Assembly (NCBI GenBank): GCA_963678925.1
Contig: OY787533.1
Span: 992,001 to 1,056,000, forward strand
DNA length: 64,000 nt
Reading direction: 5' to 3'
Origin: G963665925 sp963678925
Lineage (GTDB): Bacteria; Bacillota; Clostridia; Peptostreptococcales; Acidaminobacteraceae
The translations under genes and the position numbers were made by a program. Position 1 is the first letter of the stretch, and each line of letters begins with the position of its first letter. Below the pieces are notes generated by a model. It was not told the DNA's origin and ran no database searches. It worked only from the letters and a program-made list of their open reading frames with translations. Below, piece by piece: positions 7,860 to 16,572 of this stretch.

Positions 7860-9392
7860 TTATTCCCACTCGATAGTTGAAGGCGGCTTAGAAGTCACAT
7901 CATACAGAATTCTATTTACGCCGTTCACTTCATTGACAATACGGCTTGAAATCTTATCAAGTACTTCATAAGGCAGGCGTGCCCAGTCTGAAGTCATACC
8001 GTCAATGGATGTTACCGCACGAATACCGATCGCGTGCGAGTATGTTCTTTCATCGCCCATGACACCAACGGAGCGGACATTTGGTAGCACTGTGAAGTAC
8101 TGCCATACGTCTCTTTCAAGACCTGCAAGACGGATTTCCTCACGCAGGATAGCATCCGATTCACGTACCAGGTGCAGCGCATCTTCAGTGATTTCACCTA
8201 GAATACGGATTGCAAGTCCTGGTCCTGGGAATGGTTGTCTCCAAACGATTTTTTCGTCCAGGCCAACTTCCAGACCAACCTTACGCACTTCATCCTTGAA
8301 GAGATCACGTAGTGGTTCAATCAGGCTGAACTGCATGTCTTCAGGAAGACCACCAACGTTGTGGTGACTCTTGATAACTTCTGCCGTGTCTGTACCAGAC
8401 TCGATAACGTCAGGATAAACTGTACCTTGAACAAGGTAATCAATATCTTGAAGCTTGTTTGCTTCTGCTTCAAATACACGGATGAACTCTTCACCGATGA
8501 TCTTACGCTTTGTTTCTGGATCAGAAACACCAGCAAGACGATTCATGAAACGCTCTTTTGCATCAACACGAATGAAGTTCATGTGGAATTCGTTCTTGAA
8601 AACAGCTTCTACTTCGTCGCCTTCGTTCTTTCTCAGAAGACCGTGGTCAACGAAGATACATGTCAGCTGATCACCTACTGCTTCGTGAACCATTACAGCC
8701 GCAACAGATGAGTCTACACCACCGCTAAGTGCGCATAGAACCTTCTTGCTGCCAACCTTCTCACGAATTCGCTCGATTTCACGCTTGGCAAAATCGCCCA
8801 TGTCCCAGTCGCCTGCACAGCCACAAACCTCGTAAAGGAAGTTCGTAATCATTTGACGACCGAATGGCGTATGCTCTACCTCTGCATGGAACTGAACGCC
8901 ATACAGGTTCTTGCCTTTATTCTCGATTGCCGCAACCGGACAGTTGTCCGTATCCGCAATGATATCAAATCCCTTTGGAGCTTCTGCAACGTAGTCATTA
9001 TGGCTCATCCAGCACTGTGAAGACTCAATGCCTTTGAACAGCGTATCGTCACTGATGACGTTCAGCTGGATTTTTCCGTACTCTCTGTCCTTGGCACGGT
9101 CAACCTTACCGCCAAGCACATGGCTCATCAGCTGCATGCCGTAGCAGATGCCCAGTACAGGCACACCCAGTTCAAAGATCTCTTTATCCAGTGTTGGTGC
9201 ACCTTCAGCGTAAACTGAATTCGGACCACCTGTAAAAATGATGCCCTTTGGCATAAGTTCTTTAGCCTTTTCAAGTGCATTCTTCCAGGATACAACTTCA
9301 CTGTATACGCCCGCTTCACGTACACGACGTGCAATTAGCTGATTATACTGACCACCAAAATCAACAATCAGAACCGTTTCTCTTCCTTGCAT
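7860..9392 (-). CDS. guaA: GMP synthase (glutamine-hydrolysing)
   Basis: Converts XMP to GMP with ATP and glutamine in the cytoplasm. The N-terminal class I glutamine amidotransferase domain carries the nucleophile in GICYGM (Cys about 83) and a GVQFHAEVEHT His/Glu block; the ATP-pyrophosphatase domain has the P-loop ALSGGVDSSVA; the C-terminal dimerisation domain ends TSKPPSTIEWE. At 510 aa it is normal length. ATG 9392 follows GGAGG by 5 bases. It is downstream of guaB in the same direction, but a 371-base gap with its own terminator makes separate transcription likely. Its last codons are the probable integration site of the neighbouring island. Confidence 0.97.
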   Translation of the reverse strand: MQGRETVLIVDFGGQYNQLIARRVREAGVYSEVVSWKNALEKAKELMPKGIIFTGGPNSVYAEGAPTLDKEIFELGVPVLGICYGMQLMSHVLGGKVDRAKDREYGKIQLNVISDDTLFKGIESSQCWMSHNDYVAEAPKGFDIIADTDNCPVAAIENKGKNLYGVQFHAEVEHTPFGRQMITNFLYEVCGCAGDWDMGDFAKREIERIREKVGSKKVLCALSGGVDSSVAAVMVHEAVGDQLTCIFVDHGLLRKNEGDEVEAVFKNEFHMNFIRVDAKERFMNRLAGVSDPETKRKIIGEEFIRVFEAEANKLQDIDYLVQGTVYPDVIESGTDTAEVIKSHHNVGGLPEDMQFSLIEPLRDLFKDEVRKVGLEVGLDEKIVWRQPFPGPGLAIRILGEITEDALHLVRESDAILREEIRLAGLERDVWQYFTVLPNVRSVGVMGDERTYSHAIGIRAVTSIDGMTSDWARLPYEVLDKISSRIVNEVNGVNRILYDVTSKPPSTIEWE

Positions 9393-9763
9393 CTTAGCCT
9401 CCAATTATTTCAAACAACTTAGAATCAACGTTAGACACCCATTATATATATAATAATATTTAATTACCTAAAACTAAAGGATTTCCACAAATTACATAAA
9501 ATACACAGCATGGCCCTTCGGGCAGTCAGGAAGACACTCGACTCCCTCCGGTCGCTGAGTAAATCACAGCAGCCAAATCAAAGATTTGGGCTGTGAAATT
9601 AAAGAAAGGCTAAATAAATTTTGGACGAGTCTTGGACGAGACATTTATTTAGCCATTCTTATTTAATTAATCGTGTCATCAAGTCCCAGACTGTTCAAAC
9701 GGGGAGATTGAACAGGGCACTCCCGGCCTCGATGGCGCGATCGTTAACGTATTTCAGAACTGT
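9393..9763. other. guaB-guaA intergenic region
   Basis: 371 bases with no gene. Reading on the minus strand it holds inverted repeats just after the guaB stop (CTGTTCAA/TTGAACAG type), the terminator at 9608-9654, a hairpin at 9564-9596 (TCACAGCCCAAATC with its complement) and an AT-rich stretch likely to carry the guaA promoter. I see no second purine riboswitch here. Confidence 0.5.
9608..9654 (-). terminator. guaB terminator
   Basis: GGCTAAATAAA and TTTATTTAGCC pair around a loop that contains two GGACGAG repeats; CTTTCTTT follows on the minus strand. Confidence 0.6.
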
Positions 9764-11224
9764 CTATCTCTGAACCGAATAGTTCGGTGGCTCTTTTGTA
9801 ATTTGAACATCATGCGGATGCGATTCCTGAAGACCCGCACCTGTGATTCTTACAAATCTGCCGTCTGCTTTCAGCGCTTCGATGTCAGGTGTGCCACAGT
9901 AGCCCATACCAGATTTCAGACCGCCAATAAGCTGATAGATCATATCTTTAATTTTTCCTCTGTATGGAACACGACCCTCAACGCCTTCCGGTACAAATTT
10001 CTTTGTATCGTTCTGGAAGTATCTGTCGCCGCTGCCTGCAGACATAGCGCCTTCAGAACCCATACCACGGTATACTTTGAAGCTTCTTCCCTGGTACATA
10101 ACCAGTTCGCCAGGACTTTCCTCAGTTCCAGCAAAGAGAGAACCCAGCATTACTGTGTCAGCACCTGCTGCGATTGCCTTTGGCAGGTCGCCAGAGTACT
10201 TGATACCGCCGTCAGCAATTACAGGCACGCCGTATTTCTTGCCTACCTCTGCACAGTCCATTACCGCCGTAAGCTGTGGAACACCTACGCCCGCAACAAC
10301 ACGTGTCGTACAAATCGAACCAGGGCCAATACCAACCTTAACACAGTCAGCACCCGCTTTAATCAGATCTTCAGTAGCTGCTGCCGTTGCAACATTACCT
10401 GCAATCAGTTGAAGGTCAGGATAGCTTTCCTTGATTGTCTTAACTGCGTTGATGATATTTTGGCTGTGGCCGTGTGCCGAATCAAGCGCGATAACGTCGA
10501 CACCTGCTTCTGCAAGTGCACTTACACGGTCCATCATGTCTGAACCGATTCCAACAGCAGCACCTGCAAGCAGTCTGCCTTGTGAATCAGTTGCACGATT
10601 TGGATAAATGACAACTTTTTCAATATCCTTTATTGTAATAAGACCCTTCAGCTTGTTGTTCTCATCAACAAGTGGAAGCTTCTCAATTTTTCTTGACTTA
10701 AGAACCTTTTCAGCTTCTGTAAGTGAAATGCCCTCATGACCTGTAACCAGATCATCGCTTGTCATGACTTCGTGGATGAACTTCTCCGGGTCACCCTCGA
10801 AACGAATGTCACGGTTTGTGATGATGCCTACAAGAGTATCATCGGAATTCACAATCGGAACACCTGATATTCTGTAGCGCTGCATGATTTCCAGTGCATC
10901 TGCCACCTTGTTGTCCGGCTGAAGATAAAAAGGATTCACAATAACCCCATGCTCACATCGTTTTACACGGTCAACTTCAAGCGCCTGCTTCTCTATGGAC
11001 ATATTCTTATGGATGATACCGATTCCACCTTCTCTTGCCATTGCAATTGCAAGCTGCGATTCAGTTACCGTATCCATGCCTGCACTGATGATTGGAATAT
11101 TCAGGCTGATAGTTTTTGTCAGCTTCGTCTTCAGTGAAACTTCATTAGGAAGTACCTCTGATTTTTGTGGTACCAGTAGAACGTCGTCGTACGTTAGTCC
11201 TTCTTTAATGATTTTGCCTTCCAT
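9764..11224 (-). CDS. guaB: IMP dehydrogenase
   Basis: Oxidises IMP to XMP with NAD+, the first committed step to guanine nucleotides. The 486-aa protein begins MEGKIIKEGLTYDDVLLVPQ, has a tandem CBS module at about 95-205 (RYRISGVPIV, RKIEKLPLV), and the catalytic loop GIGPGSICTTR with its Cys near residue 300, then YRGMGSEGAM and the flap. The start at 11224 has GAGGAGG just upstream; the longer frame beginning at 11269 lacks one. Transcription is probably controlled by the purine riboswitch at 11505-11575 and the terminator between them, giving shut-off when guanine-type bases are plentiful. Confidence 0.97.
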   Translation of the reverse strand: MEGKIIKEGLTYDDVLLVPQKSEVLPNEVSLKTKLTKTISLNIPIISAGMDTVTESQLAIAMAREGGIGIIHKNMSIEKQALEVDRVKRCEHGVIVNPFYLQPDNKVADALEIMQRYRISGVPIVNSDDTLVGIITNRDIRFEGDPEKFIHEVMTSDDLVTGHEGISLTEAEKVLKSRKIEKLPLVDENNKLKGLITIKDIEKVVIYPNRATDSQGRLLAGAAVGIGSDMMDRVSALAEAGVDVIALDSAHGHSQNIINAVKTIKESYPDLQLIAGNVATAAATEDLIKAGADCVKVGIGPGSICTTRVVAGVGVPQLTAVMDCAEVGKKYGVPVIADGGIKYSGDLPKAIAAGADTVMLGSLFAGTEESPGELVMYQGRSFKVYRGMGSEGAMSAGSGDRYFQNDTKKFVPEGVEGRVPYRGKIKDMIYQLIGGLKSGMGYCGTPDIEALKADGRFVRITGAGLQESHPHDVQITKEPPNYSVQR

Positions 11225-11380
11225 ATCGATCTCCTCCTCAAAATGCAATAGACGCGTATTCAATCTCACTCATAATGAATTCTGGCCTCTCAATTCCAAA
11301 ATCCAATCGATACGTCTGACGTCAGATCCGTTCCGCTTCTTTGATACTGTCAGTGCACAGACACGTATCCGGAACATTCA

Positions 11381-11463
11381 AAAAATCAAAAAAGCCCGCA
11401 CTCCATTTCCTCGTTTTACAATCATACACATGTTTATAAAACGTCCATAGGGGAAATGAAGTA
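11381..11463 (-). terminator. Riboswitch-controlled terminator of guaB
   Basis: The arms at 11452-11463 and 11399-11410 (CATTTCC / GGAAATG plus flanking pairs) form a roughly 12-bp stem followed on the minus strand by GGGCTTTTTTGATTTTTT. The upstream arm overlaps GCATACT, which can instead pair with AGTATGC near 11490, a plausible antiterminator. Confidence 0.65.
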
Positions 11464-11504
11464 TGCCGACTTAACCAACGTTAAAAACGCATACTCAAAC
11501 TCCC

Positions 11505-11575
11505 ACCCATAGACAAGATGATTATTGGCCATCTAGTAGAAACTCCCAGACCATATTACCGGGATTATACGAGTG
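11505..11575 (-). promoter_or_regulatory. Purine riboswitch (guanine type)
   Basis: On the minus strand the conserved core is clear: TATAATCC, then ATATGG, GGGAGTTTCTAC and finally GTCTATGGG, with a P1 stem CACTC/GGGTG. The base that contacts the ligand's pairing edge in J3/1 (the C of GTCTATG) is C, as in guanine/hypoxanthine/xanthine-binding members, not U as in adenine members. It lies 280 bases upstream of guaB with a terminator between, so ligand binding should reduce guaB expression. Confidence 0.88.
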
Positions 11576-11920
11576 ATTCTTCAGCTAAAATTTTGGTTTT
11601 AAACACAATAACAAATCTTATTTCACCTGTCAACCTGAATTGTTCGTTTTTTTGACCTGTTACAAATAATTCAATCCATCCTTATGAGATAGCAAGGGTT
11701 TCATCCACATCCCCCTAATTCATATTTCATTGATGCCATATTCGGGCTTCTATGACCCTGCCCTAGCATACCCATATAATGCCACTTGAAATTTGAATAT
11801 TCTACTATTTCCACTCAGTAAAGCTTTTAATGTTCGGTAAAATTATTCAGGTCTATCACGGTGCAATACAGTGGCTGATTGCTTCTGACCATGATAAAAT
11901 AGACAGGATAAGGAGGCAAT
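11576..11920. other. Intergenic region upstream of the diguanylate cyclase
   Basis: 345 bases between the divergent purine riboswitch and the rightward cyclase. It must hold promoters for both; I see AT-rich boxes but none I would fix. No gene seen. Confidence 0.4.
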
Positions 11921-12964
11921 ATGACACCCACTATTCATTCACTGAACTTATTCACACTCGAATTCGCCCTTATGACATTTTTTCTCTTTAGCGCTACTAC
12001 CTTATATTTTATTGGAGCCAGCATCAAACTGCAGGCCTTCAATAAAATATCGGCCGGACTATCCATCTGTGCACTTGGCACCCTGTTTTCCATGATGGGT
12101 AGGGCTTACATCCCGCTTAGCGTGGTTTTCATTGCAGTTCTTGCCGGACAGGCTCTGATTGTCTATGGCATTTCAAAATTCACAAATATGCCTGTAAAGG
12201 CTGAGTCCATCCATGTGAAACGCAATAGACTTATGGTTGCGCTCATATGCCTGCACGGGTTTATAGCCGTCATACTGGCACTCATGGCTTTTAGAGCCTA
12301 CTCTGAGTTTGGAAGTCTCAGTACACTGAGTGCGGACCCCTATACGAGACCCTTGCTTGCATATATTCTCGTCTTTGAAAGCTTGCGCTGTATTTTGCTG
12401 ATTCTAATAGGACTGGACGGCTACAAGAACAGTTGCACAGCAAAATTTCAACAGCTCCAGCAGCTGACATATACAGATTCGCTTACAGGCGTCCACAACA
12501 AGCGCTACGCTTCTAAAATCCTGCAAGCCGAGAAGGAACGTATCAAACGCTACAGCTCCAAATGTGCTGTAGCAATCATTGACCTTGACCATTTCAAGAA
12601 TGTCAACGATACATATGGGCACAACTACGGTGATCATGTGCTTACGACCTTTACCGAAATTTGCAGAAAACAGCTGAGAAGCTTTGATACCCTTGCGCGT
12701 TATGGCGGCGAAGAATTCATTTTGATCCTTCCTGAAACAGACCTCTATCAGGGCATGCTCATTGCAGACCGCATTCGAAAGAGTGTCCAGTCCCATATAT
12801 GGGACAAGGAAAATTTCAGCCAGACCATCTGCGTCGGTGTCATCGAAGTGAACCGGGAAAACTGTATTGAAGACACACACAGCATCATAGAACGGGCAGA
12901 CACCGCCCTATATGTCGCAAAGAAGAACGGCAGAAACCATGTGGAGGCTGCTGTCTCCAAATAG
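11921..12964 (+). CDS. Membrane-bound diguanylate cyclase (GGDEF)
   Basis: Makes the second messenger c-di-GMP from two GTP. The first ~180 residues hold about six hydrophobic segments and no known sensor domain; the GGDEF domain follows (about 185-345) with DHFKNVNDTYGH and the active-site variant GGEEF in ARYGGEEFILILPETD. RSFD five residues before GGEEF is a complete RxxD inhibitory site, so product feedback is likely. AAGGAGG precedes ATG. It stands alone and converges on a chemotaxis receptor gene; the HD-GYP and EAL-type genes at 21.6-24 kb belong to the same signalling field. Confidence 0.92.
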   Translation: MTPTIHSLNLFTLEFALMTFFLFSATTLYFIGASIKLQAFNKISAGLSICALGTLFSMMGRAYIPLSVVFIAVLAGQALIVYGISKFTNMPVKAESIHVKRNRLMVALICLHGFIAVILALMAFRAYSEFGSLSTLSADPYTRPLLAYILVFESLRCILLILIGLDGYKNSCTAKFQQLQQLTYTDSLTGVHNKRYASKILQAEKERIKRYSSKCAVAIIDLDHFKNVNDTYGHNYGDHVLTTFTEICRKQLRSFDTLARYGGEEFILILPETDLYQGMLIADRIRKSVQSHIWDKENFSQTICVGVIEVNRENCIEDTHSIIERADTALYVAKKNGRNHVEAAVSK

Positions 12965-13020
12965 AAGCTGCAGTCCCAAGTAAATGCTCATATCTCTTAA
13001 CTCTTATATCTTAAATAGAA

Positions 13021-13053
13021 ATGACCTATCTATATAAAAATCAGATAGGTCAT
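13021..13053 (+). terminator. Hairpin after the diguanylate cyclase
   Basis: ATGACCTATCT and AGATAGGTCAT form an 11-bp perfect stem 57 bases past the stop codon. No U-run follows, so efficiency is uncertain. Confidence 0.5.
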
Positions 13054-13055
13054 CT

Positions 13056-13179
13056 CAGACTGTAGAAAAACTCCGAGATACTGCGTTGTTGGATAAAATC
13101 CGATCTGATCACGTTCGCTAAGTACGCTCACAGAGCGAATTTTATCCGCGCCTGGTTTTTCGAAGTTTTATACAGTCTG
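13056..13179. repeat. 124-bp imperfect palindrome
   Basis: The ends CAGACTGTA and TACAGTCTG are exact complements, and inner blocks (GGATAAAAT with ATTTTATCC, AAAACT with AGTTTT) pair as well, giving a long interrupted hairpin between convergent genes. It may be a bidirectional terminator or a dispersed palindromic element; no other copy is in this window. Confidence 0.6.
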
Positions 13180-13195
13180 TTGTCTTGCCATACAT

Positions 13196-14716
13196 TCAGT
13201 TCACCAGTTTTGAAATATCATCCTTAATTCCATTTGAGCTGTGTGCAATGTGCTCAATATCTTCAATCATCCGTGACACACCGGCACTGACTTCTTCCGT
13301 TGTCGCGGAATACTGCTCAGCGACACTGGCCACACTGTCGAACCGGTCATGGGTATCTATTTTCAGGTTGTTGAGAATATGTGCATCTGCACTGGCCTCT
13401 ATGAGCTTTTCAGCGGTTGATTTCAGGTAGTCAATGGTCTTGGCGATATTGCTGGTCGTTTCATCCACCGTATCCATGGTTTGCGTGGACTGAACCTTGA
13501 TTTTCTCAAGGGTTGTCTGGGCATTGTTGATTTGAACATCGATATTGGTAATGATGGTATTGATGCTTTGCGCACTTTCTGAGGATTCCTCAGCCAGCTT
13601 TCGGATTTCTTCAGCTACGACAGCAAAGCCCTTGCCAGCCTCACCAGCCCGTGCCGATTCTATAGATGCGTTGAGGGCAAGCAGATTTGTCTGCCCTGCT
13701 ATGGAGTCGATGTTTTGGATTGCAGCGATAATCTGTTTGAAATCGGTGAGCATGTTATCGATGATGCCTATGATTTCACTATTGAGCTGGTCTGATGTTT
13801 CAATGGTATCCTGGAGGTTCTCCAGAGTCTTGGTGCTTTCTCGATTGAGTTCTTCACTTGCTGCAGCACCCTCTGACAAATAATTAAGGGTCTGTGCGAT
13901 ATTGTCGATCTTGTCTCCAAGGTCATTGAGCGTGCTCATGGAAGCGTTCAGGTTGGAAGTCTGATCAACCGCACCCTGTGCAATTTCGTCAATGGCTTTC
14001 CCAATTTGCTCCGACACACTTACCAGTGAGCTTGTCGCATCGGACAAATCGATGAACTTCACTTCAGAATGCTGAATGCTGTCCTTCAAGAGTTCCGCGT
14101 TTGCACGCGCTTCTTCAGTCAGCTGTTCTGACTGGTTCAGGGACGCGTCGAGTTCATCGAAAATATCAATGATGGATCTTCTGATAAATGAGGCAATCAC
14201 AATAATGATCACCATTGCTACCGTTATAGTAATACGCACATTGATTGGAAGCATTCCAAGTTCCACCCTGCCGCCAAGCGTCAGAATTGAGGTTGGCGTG
14301 CGCCACATGGTGATGTAGAAGATCACCAGTGAAAAGAGGATATAGGCAACATAAGCCTTGTTGGAGTGCAGTAAAACAATAGGAATAAAGACCGTCATAA
14401 AAAGTGCAATAAGCAGCGGATTCGTTCCATATACAGGTGTGTAAACGAATGACACGCCTAGTAGGAAGAGGAACGATAGAAAATTAATTTTAAAGTCAAT
14501 GTTGGATTTAAGCCGAGAAGTGTACAGGACAATGGCGATGGTGATTACGGCAAAAATCATCGCGAATGTCGATGAAGGATGCCACTCTCGTAAATTTACG
14601 GGCTTTAGAAAATGGCTGATCGGTACATAGATGAACATGAAGCTGAAAATAAACAGCGTTGCCTTTCGGAATGACTTAAAGACATTTTCCTTTATTTTGA
14701 GCATTGACGTTGACAT
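13196..14716 (-). CDS. Methyl-accepting chemotaxis protein
   Basis: A 506-aa receptor. Residues ~15-185 hold about six hydrophobic segments and no large extracellular ligand domain; the rest is a coiled-coil signalling domain with the conserved hairpin tip IAGQTNLLALNASIESARAGEAGKGF split over residues ~340-365, the site that contacts CheA and CheW. Adaptation segments rich in Glu, Gln and Ala flank it. AGGAGG precedes ATG 14716. No che genes are near, so it feeds a pathway elsewhere. The multi-pass sensor suggests it reads a membrane or intracellular cue. Confidence 0.92.
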   Translation of the reverse strand: MSTSMLKIKENVFKSFRKATLFIFSFMFIYVPISHFLKPVNLREWHPSSTFAMIFAVITIAIVLYTSRLKSNIDFKINFLSFLFLLGVSFVYTPVYGTNPLLIALFMTVFIPIVLLHSNKAYVAYILFSLVIFYITMWRTPTSILTLGGRVELGMLPINVRITITVAMVIIIVIASFIRRSIIDIFDELDASLNQSEQLTEEARANAELLKDSIQHSEVKFIDLSDATSSLVSVSEQIGKAIDEIAQGAVDQTSNLNASMSTLNDLGDKIDNIAQTLNYLSEGAAASEELNRESTKTLENLQDTIETSDQLNSEIIGIIDNMLTDFKQIIAAIQNIDSIAGQTNLLALNASIESARAGEAGKGFAVVAEEIRKLAEESSESAQSINTIITNIDVQINNAQTTLEKIKVQSTQTMDTVDETTSNIAKTIDYLKSTAEKLIEASADAHILNNLKIDTHDRFDSVASVAEQYSATTEEVSAGVSRMIEDIEHIAHSSNGIKDDISKLVN

Positions 14717-14841
14717 GAAACCCCTCCTTTTGGATTATTTATACTCAATAAGTCCATTTCAAAACATGTTTAATTTGTAATACGTACTTTTATAAATCTT
14801 AAGGTTCATCTCAGCAAAACAGAGACACCATAATGCGTACA

Positions 14842-14895
14842 TAAAAAATAAAAGCCTGTCAATCTCAACGCGGAATCGGTTGAACTGACAGGCTT
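14842..14895 (-). terminator. Terminator of the thiamine-precursor operon
   Basis: AAGCCTGTCA and TGACAGGCTT pair exactly, followed on the minus strand by TTATTTTTTATG, 30 bases after the last gene of the operon. Confidence 0.8.
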
Positions 14896-14924
14896 CATAT
14901 TTTTTGTTATATCAACGCTATGCT

Positions 14925-15182
14925 TTATAGACTGCATCCATTTGTCAGGCGTACATCAATGGCAAATTTGCACTGTGCCGCCAGCACCCTGTACATTTCT
15001 GATATAAGTGCCTGAACATCCTCAAGGGGTCCCGAGACCACTGTTGACATGGGACCTACCTGAAAATAGAGACCAGACGCTTCTATGACTCGGATTGCCG
15101 CTTCGATATCGGCAATGTAATCAGAGCTCTGCATGGGCGTCACTTTAATTTCAGCACTTACGCCTTGACCCATTTCAGACAT
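14925..15182 (-). CDS. MTH1187/YkoF-like thiamine-binding protein, second copy
   Basis: An 85-aa ferredoxin-like-fold protein of the UPF0045/MTH1187 family, which binds thiamine or its pyrimidine moiety in the cytoplasm. The family core is seen as EIKVTPMQSSDYIADIEAAI and FQVGPMSTVVSG. Its start overlaps the methyltransferase gene by 25 bases; GGGGTGG lies upstream. It is a paralogue of the operon's first gene (18329-18613), sharing the VGPM-T motif, so the operon opens and closes with the same family. Probably a carrier or sensor for the imported pyrimidine. Confidence 0.75.
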   Translation of the reverse strand: MSEMGQGVSAEIKVTPMQSSDYIADIEAAIRVIEASGLYFQVGPMSTVVSGPLEDVQALISEMYRVLAAQCKFAIDVRLTNGCSL

Positions 15183-15802
15183 ATGAATCCACCCCTGTTC
15201 TTGCCCTCATAGATTGATTCATCCAGCACCTCCGCCCCCGGCGGTGTGAACAGGCACTCATCCTTAGCTGTTAGCATATCCGGATAAATGTCTTCAAAAT
15301 CTGAAAATGTCTTCAGAAAGGCATGACTGAATACAGATTCTTTGAAAGCCTCAGACGTATAGAGTTCTCCCCAAGGTGAATCCAGGTGAATGGCACCAAT
15401 AATAACAGTACCGCCTGGCTTTACAACACGCATGAGCTCAGCAATCGCCTTATCAGGATACTCAATGAACTCAAAGGCCGCCATGGAAATGACATTGTCG
15501 AAGGTGTTGTCTTCGAATTTCAAGTCGTAGACATCCATTTCATAAAAGGATACTTCAGGAACTTTATTTCTGGCAATATCCAGCATATTGGTTGATATGT
15601 CAATGCCCGTGACCTGATGGCCCTTATCCGTCAGCTTCCGTGAAAAATTTCCTGTTCCACAGCCCACATCAAGAAAATGGGACGCCTTCAAGGCATCAAT
15701 CCATTTGAAGGCGCAGGCAGTCTCAACGTCATCGACATGCTTGCCAAGGGCTGTATCGTACCAGCTATCGTATTCCTTTGCCGCTGCATCAAATACTATC
15801 AT
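15158..15802 (-). CDS. Class I SAM-dependent methyltransferase
   Basis: A 214-aa Rossmann-type methyltransferase with motif I FLDVGCGTGNFSRKL (about 42-56), GIDIS at the next strand and NVISMAAFEFIEYPD as motif II. The substrate is unknown. It overlaps the ABC ATPase gene by four bases (ATGA) and is inside the TPP-riboswitch operon, so a role in metabolism of the imported precursor or in salvage is implied by position only. Methyltransferases are not a standard part of ThiXYZ operons, which makes it a point of interest. Confidence 0.85.
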   Translation of the reverse strand: MIVFDAAAKEYDSWYDTALGKHVDDVETACAFKWIDALKASHFLDVGCGTGNFSRKLTDKGHQVTGIDISTNMLDIARNKVPEVSFYEMDVYDLKFEDNTFDNVISMAAFEFIEYPDKAIAELMRVVKPGGTVIIGAIHLDSPWGELYTSEAFKESVFSHAFLKTFSDFEDIYPDMLTAKDECLFTPPGAEVLDESIYEGKNRGGFICLKWVKA

Positions 15803-16572
15803 AAAAATTTCTCCAGTAGGTATTCCTTAAGTGATGTAAACCTTTCGTCCTGAATCATGTGCCTGTTTCTTGGCCTTGGAAGGTCAACTTCAATCTCTTC
15901 CTTTATTTCAGAGGGCCTGTCCGTCATGATATAGACACGGTCTGACAAGTATATGGCCTCTTCGATATCGTGGGTAATGAAAAGGATGGTCGCTTTCAGC
16001 TCCCGCTGAACCTCCAAAAGCCAGTCCTGCATTTTCGCCTTGGTTATGGCGTCAAGACCGCCGAAAGGTTCATCCAGTAGCAACAGGCTCTTGCCGTCCA
16101 CATAGGTGCGCATAAGCGCCGCACGCTGACGCATGCCGCCCGAAAGCTGGAAGGGGTACTTGAACATGAACTCATCAAGACCGAATATCTCAAAAAGGTC
16201 CTTGACTTCATTTCTAGCAGCCTTCTTTCCCATTCCCTTAAGACGAAGGGACAAGGACACATTGTCGATGATTTTCGCCCATGGCAGGAGCAGATCCTTC
16301 TGATACATATAGCTGGATCTTCCCAGGCGCTTGCCTTCACTATTTCCTTCAATGATGATTTCACCCCTGTCCGGTTCGACAAGACCCGAAATCATATTGA
16401 GCAGCGTGCTCTTCCCACAGCCCGACGGGCCGACGATAGAGACGAACTCGCCGTCTCCAACATGCAGTGACACATCGTGTACGGCATAGGTATCATCAAA
16501 CCGCTTATTGATTTTTATGAGTTCCAGTTTTCTATTCTGGAATGAATTCGTTTGTAAATGCTTCACTAGCAT
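15799..16572 (-). CDS. thiZ: ABC transporter ATPase, thiamine-precursor type
   Basis: The 257-aa ATPase of an importer of the nitrate/taurine/HMP class. Walker A is GPSGCGKST (about 54-62), the signature is LSGGMRQRAALMRT, Walker B is LLLLDEPFGGLD, and the switch His lies in ILFITHDIEEA. The open frame overlaps the end of the binding-protein gene by 41 bases; a shorter start is possible but no better ribosome site is seen. It energises the permease at 17590-18354. Confidence 0.9.
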   Translation of the reverse strand: MLVKHLQTNSFQNRKLELIKINKRFDDTYAVHDVSLHVGDGEFVSIVGPSGCGKSTLLNMISGLVEPDRGEIIIEGNSEGKRLGRSSYMYQKDLLLPWAKIIDNVSLSLRLKGMGKKAARNEVKDLFEIFGLDEFMFKYPFQLSGGMRQRAALMRTYVDGKSLLLLDEPFGGLDAITKAKMQDWLLEVQRELKATILFITHDIEEAIYLSDRVYIMTDRPSEIKEEIEVDLPRPRNRHMIQDERFTSLKEYLLEKFL

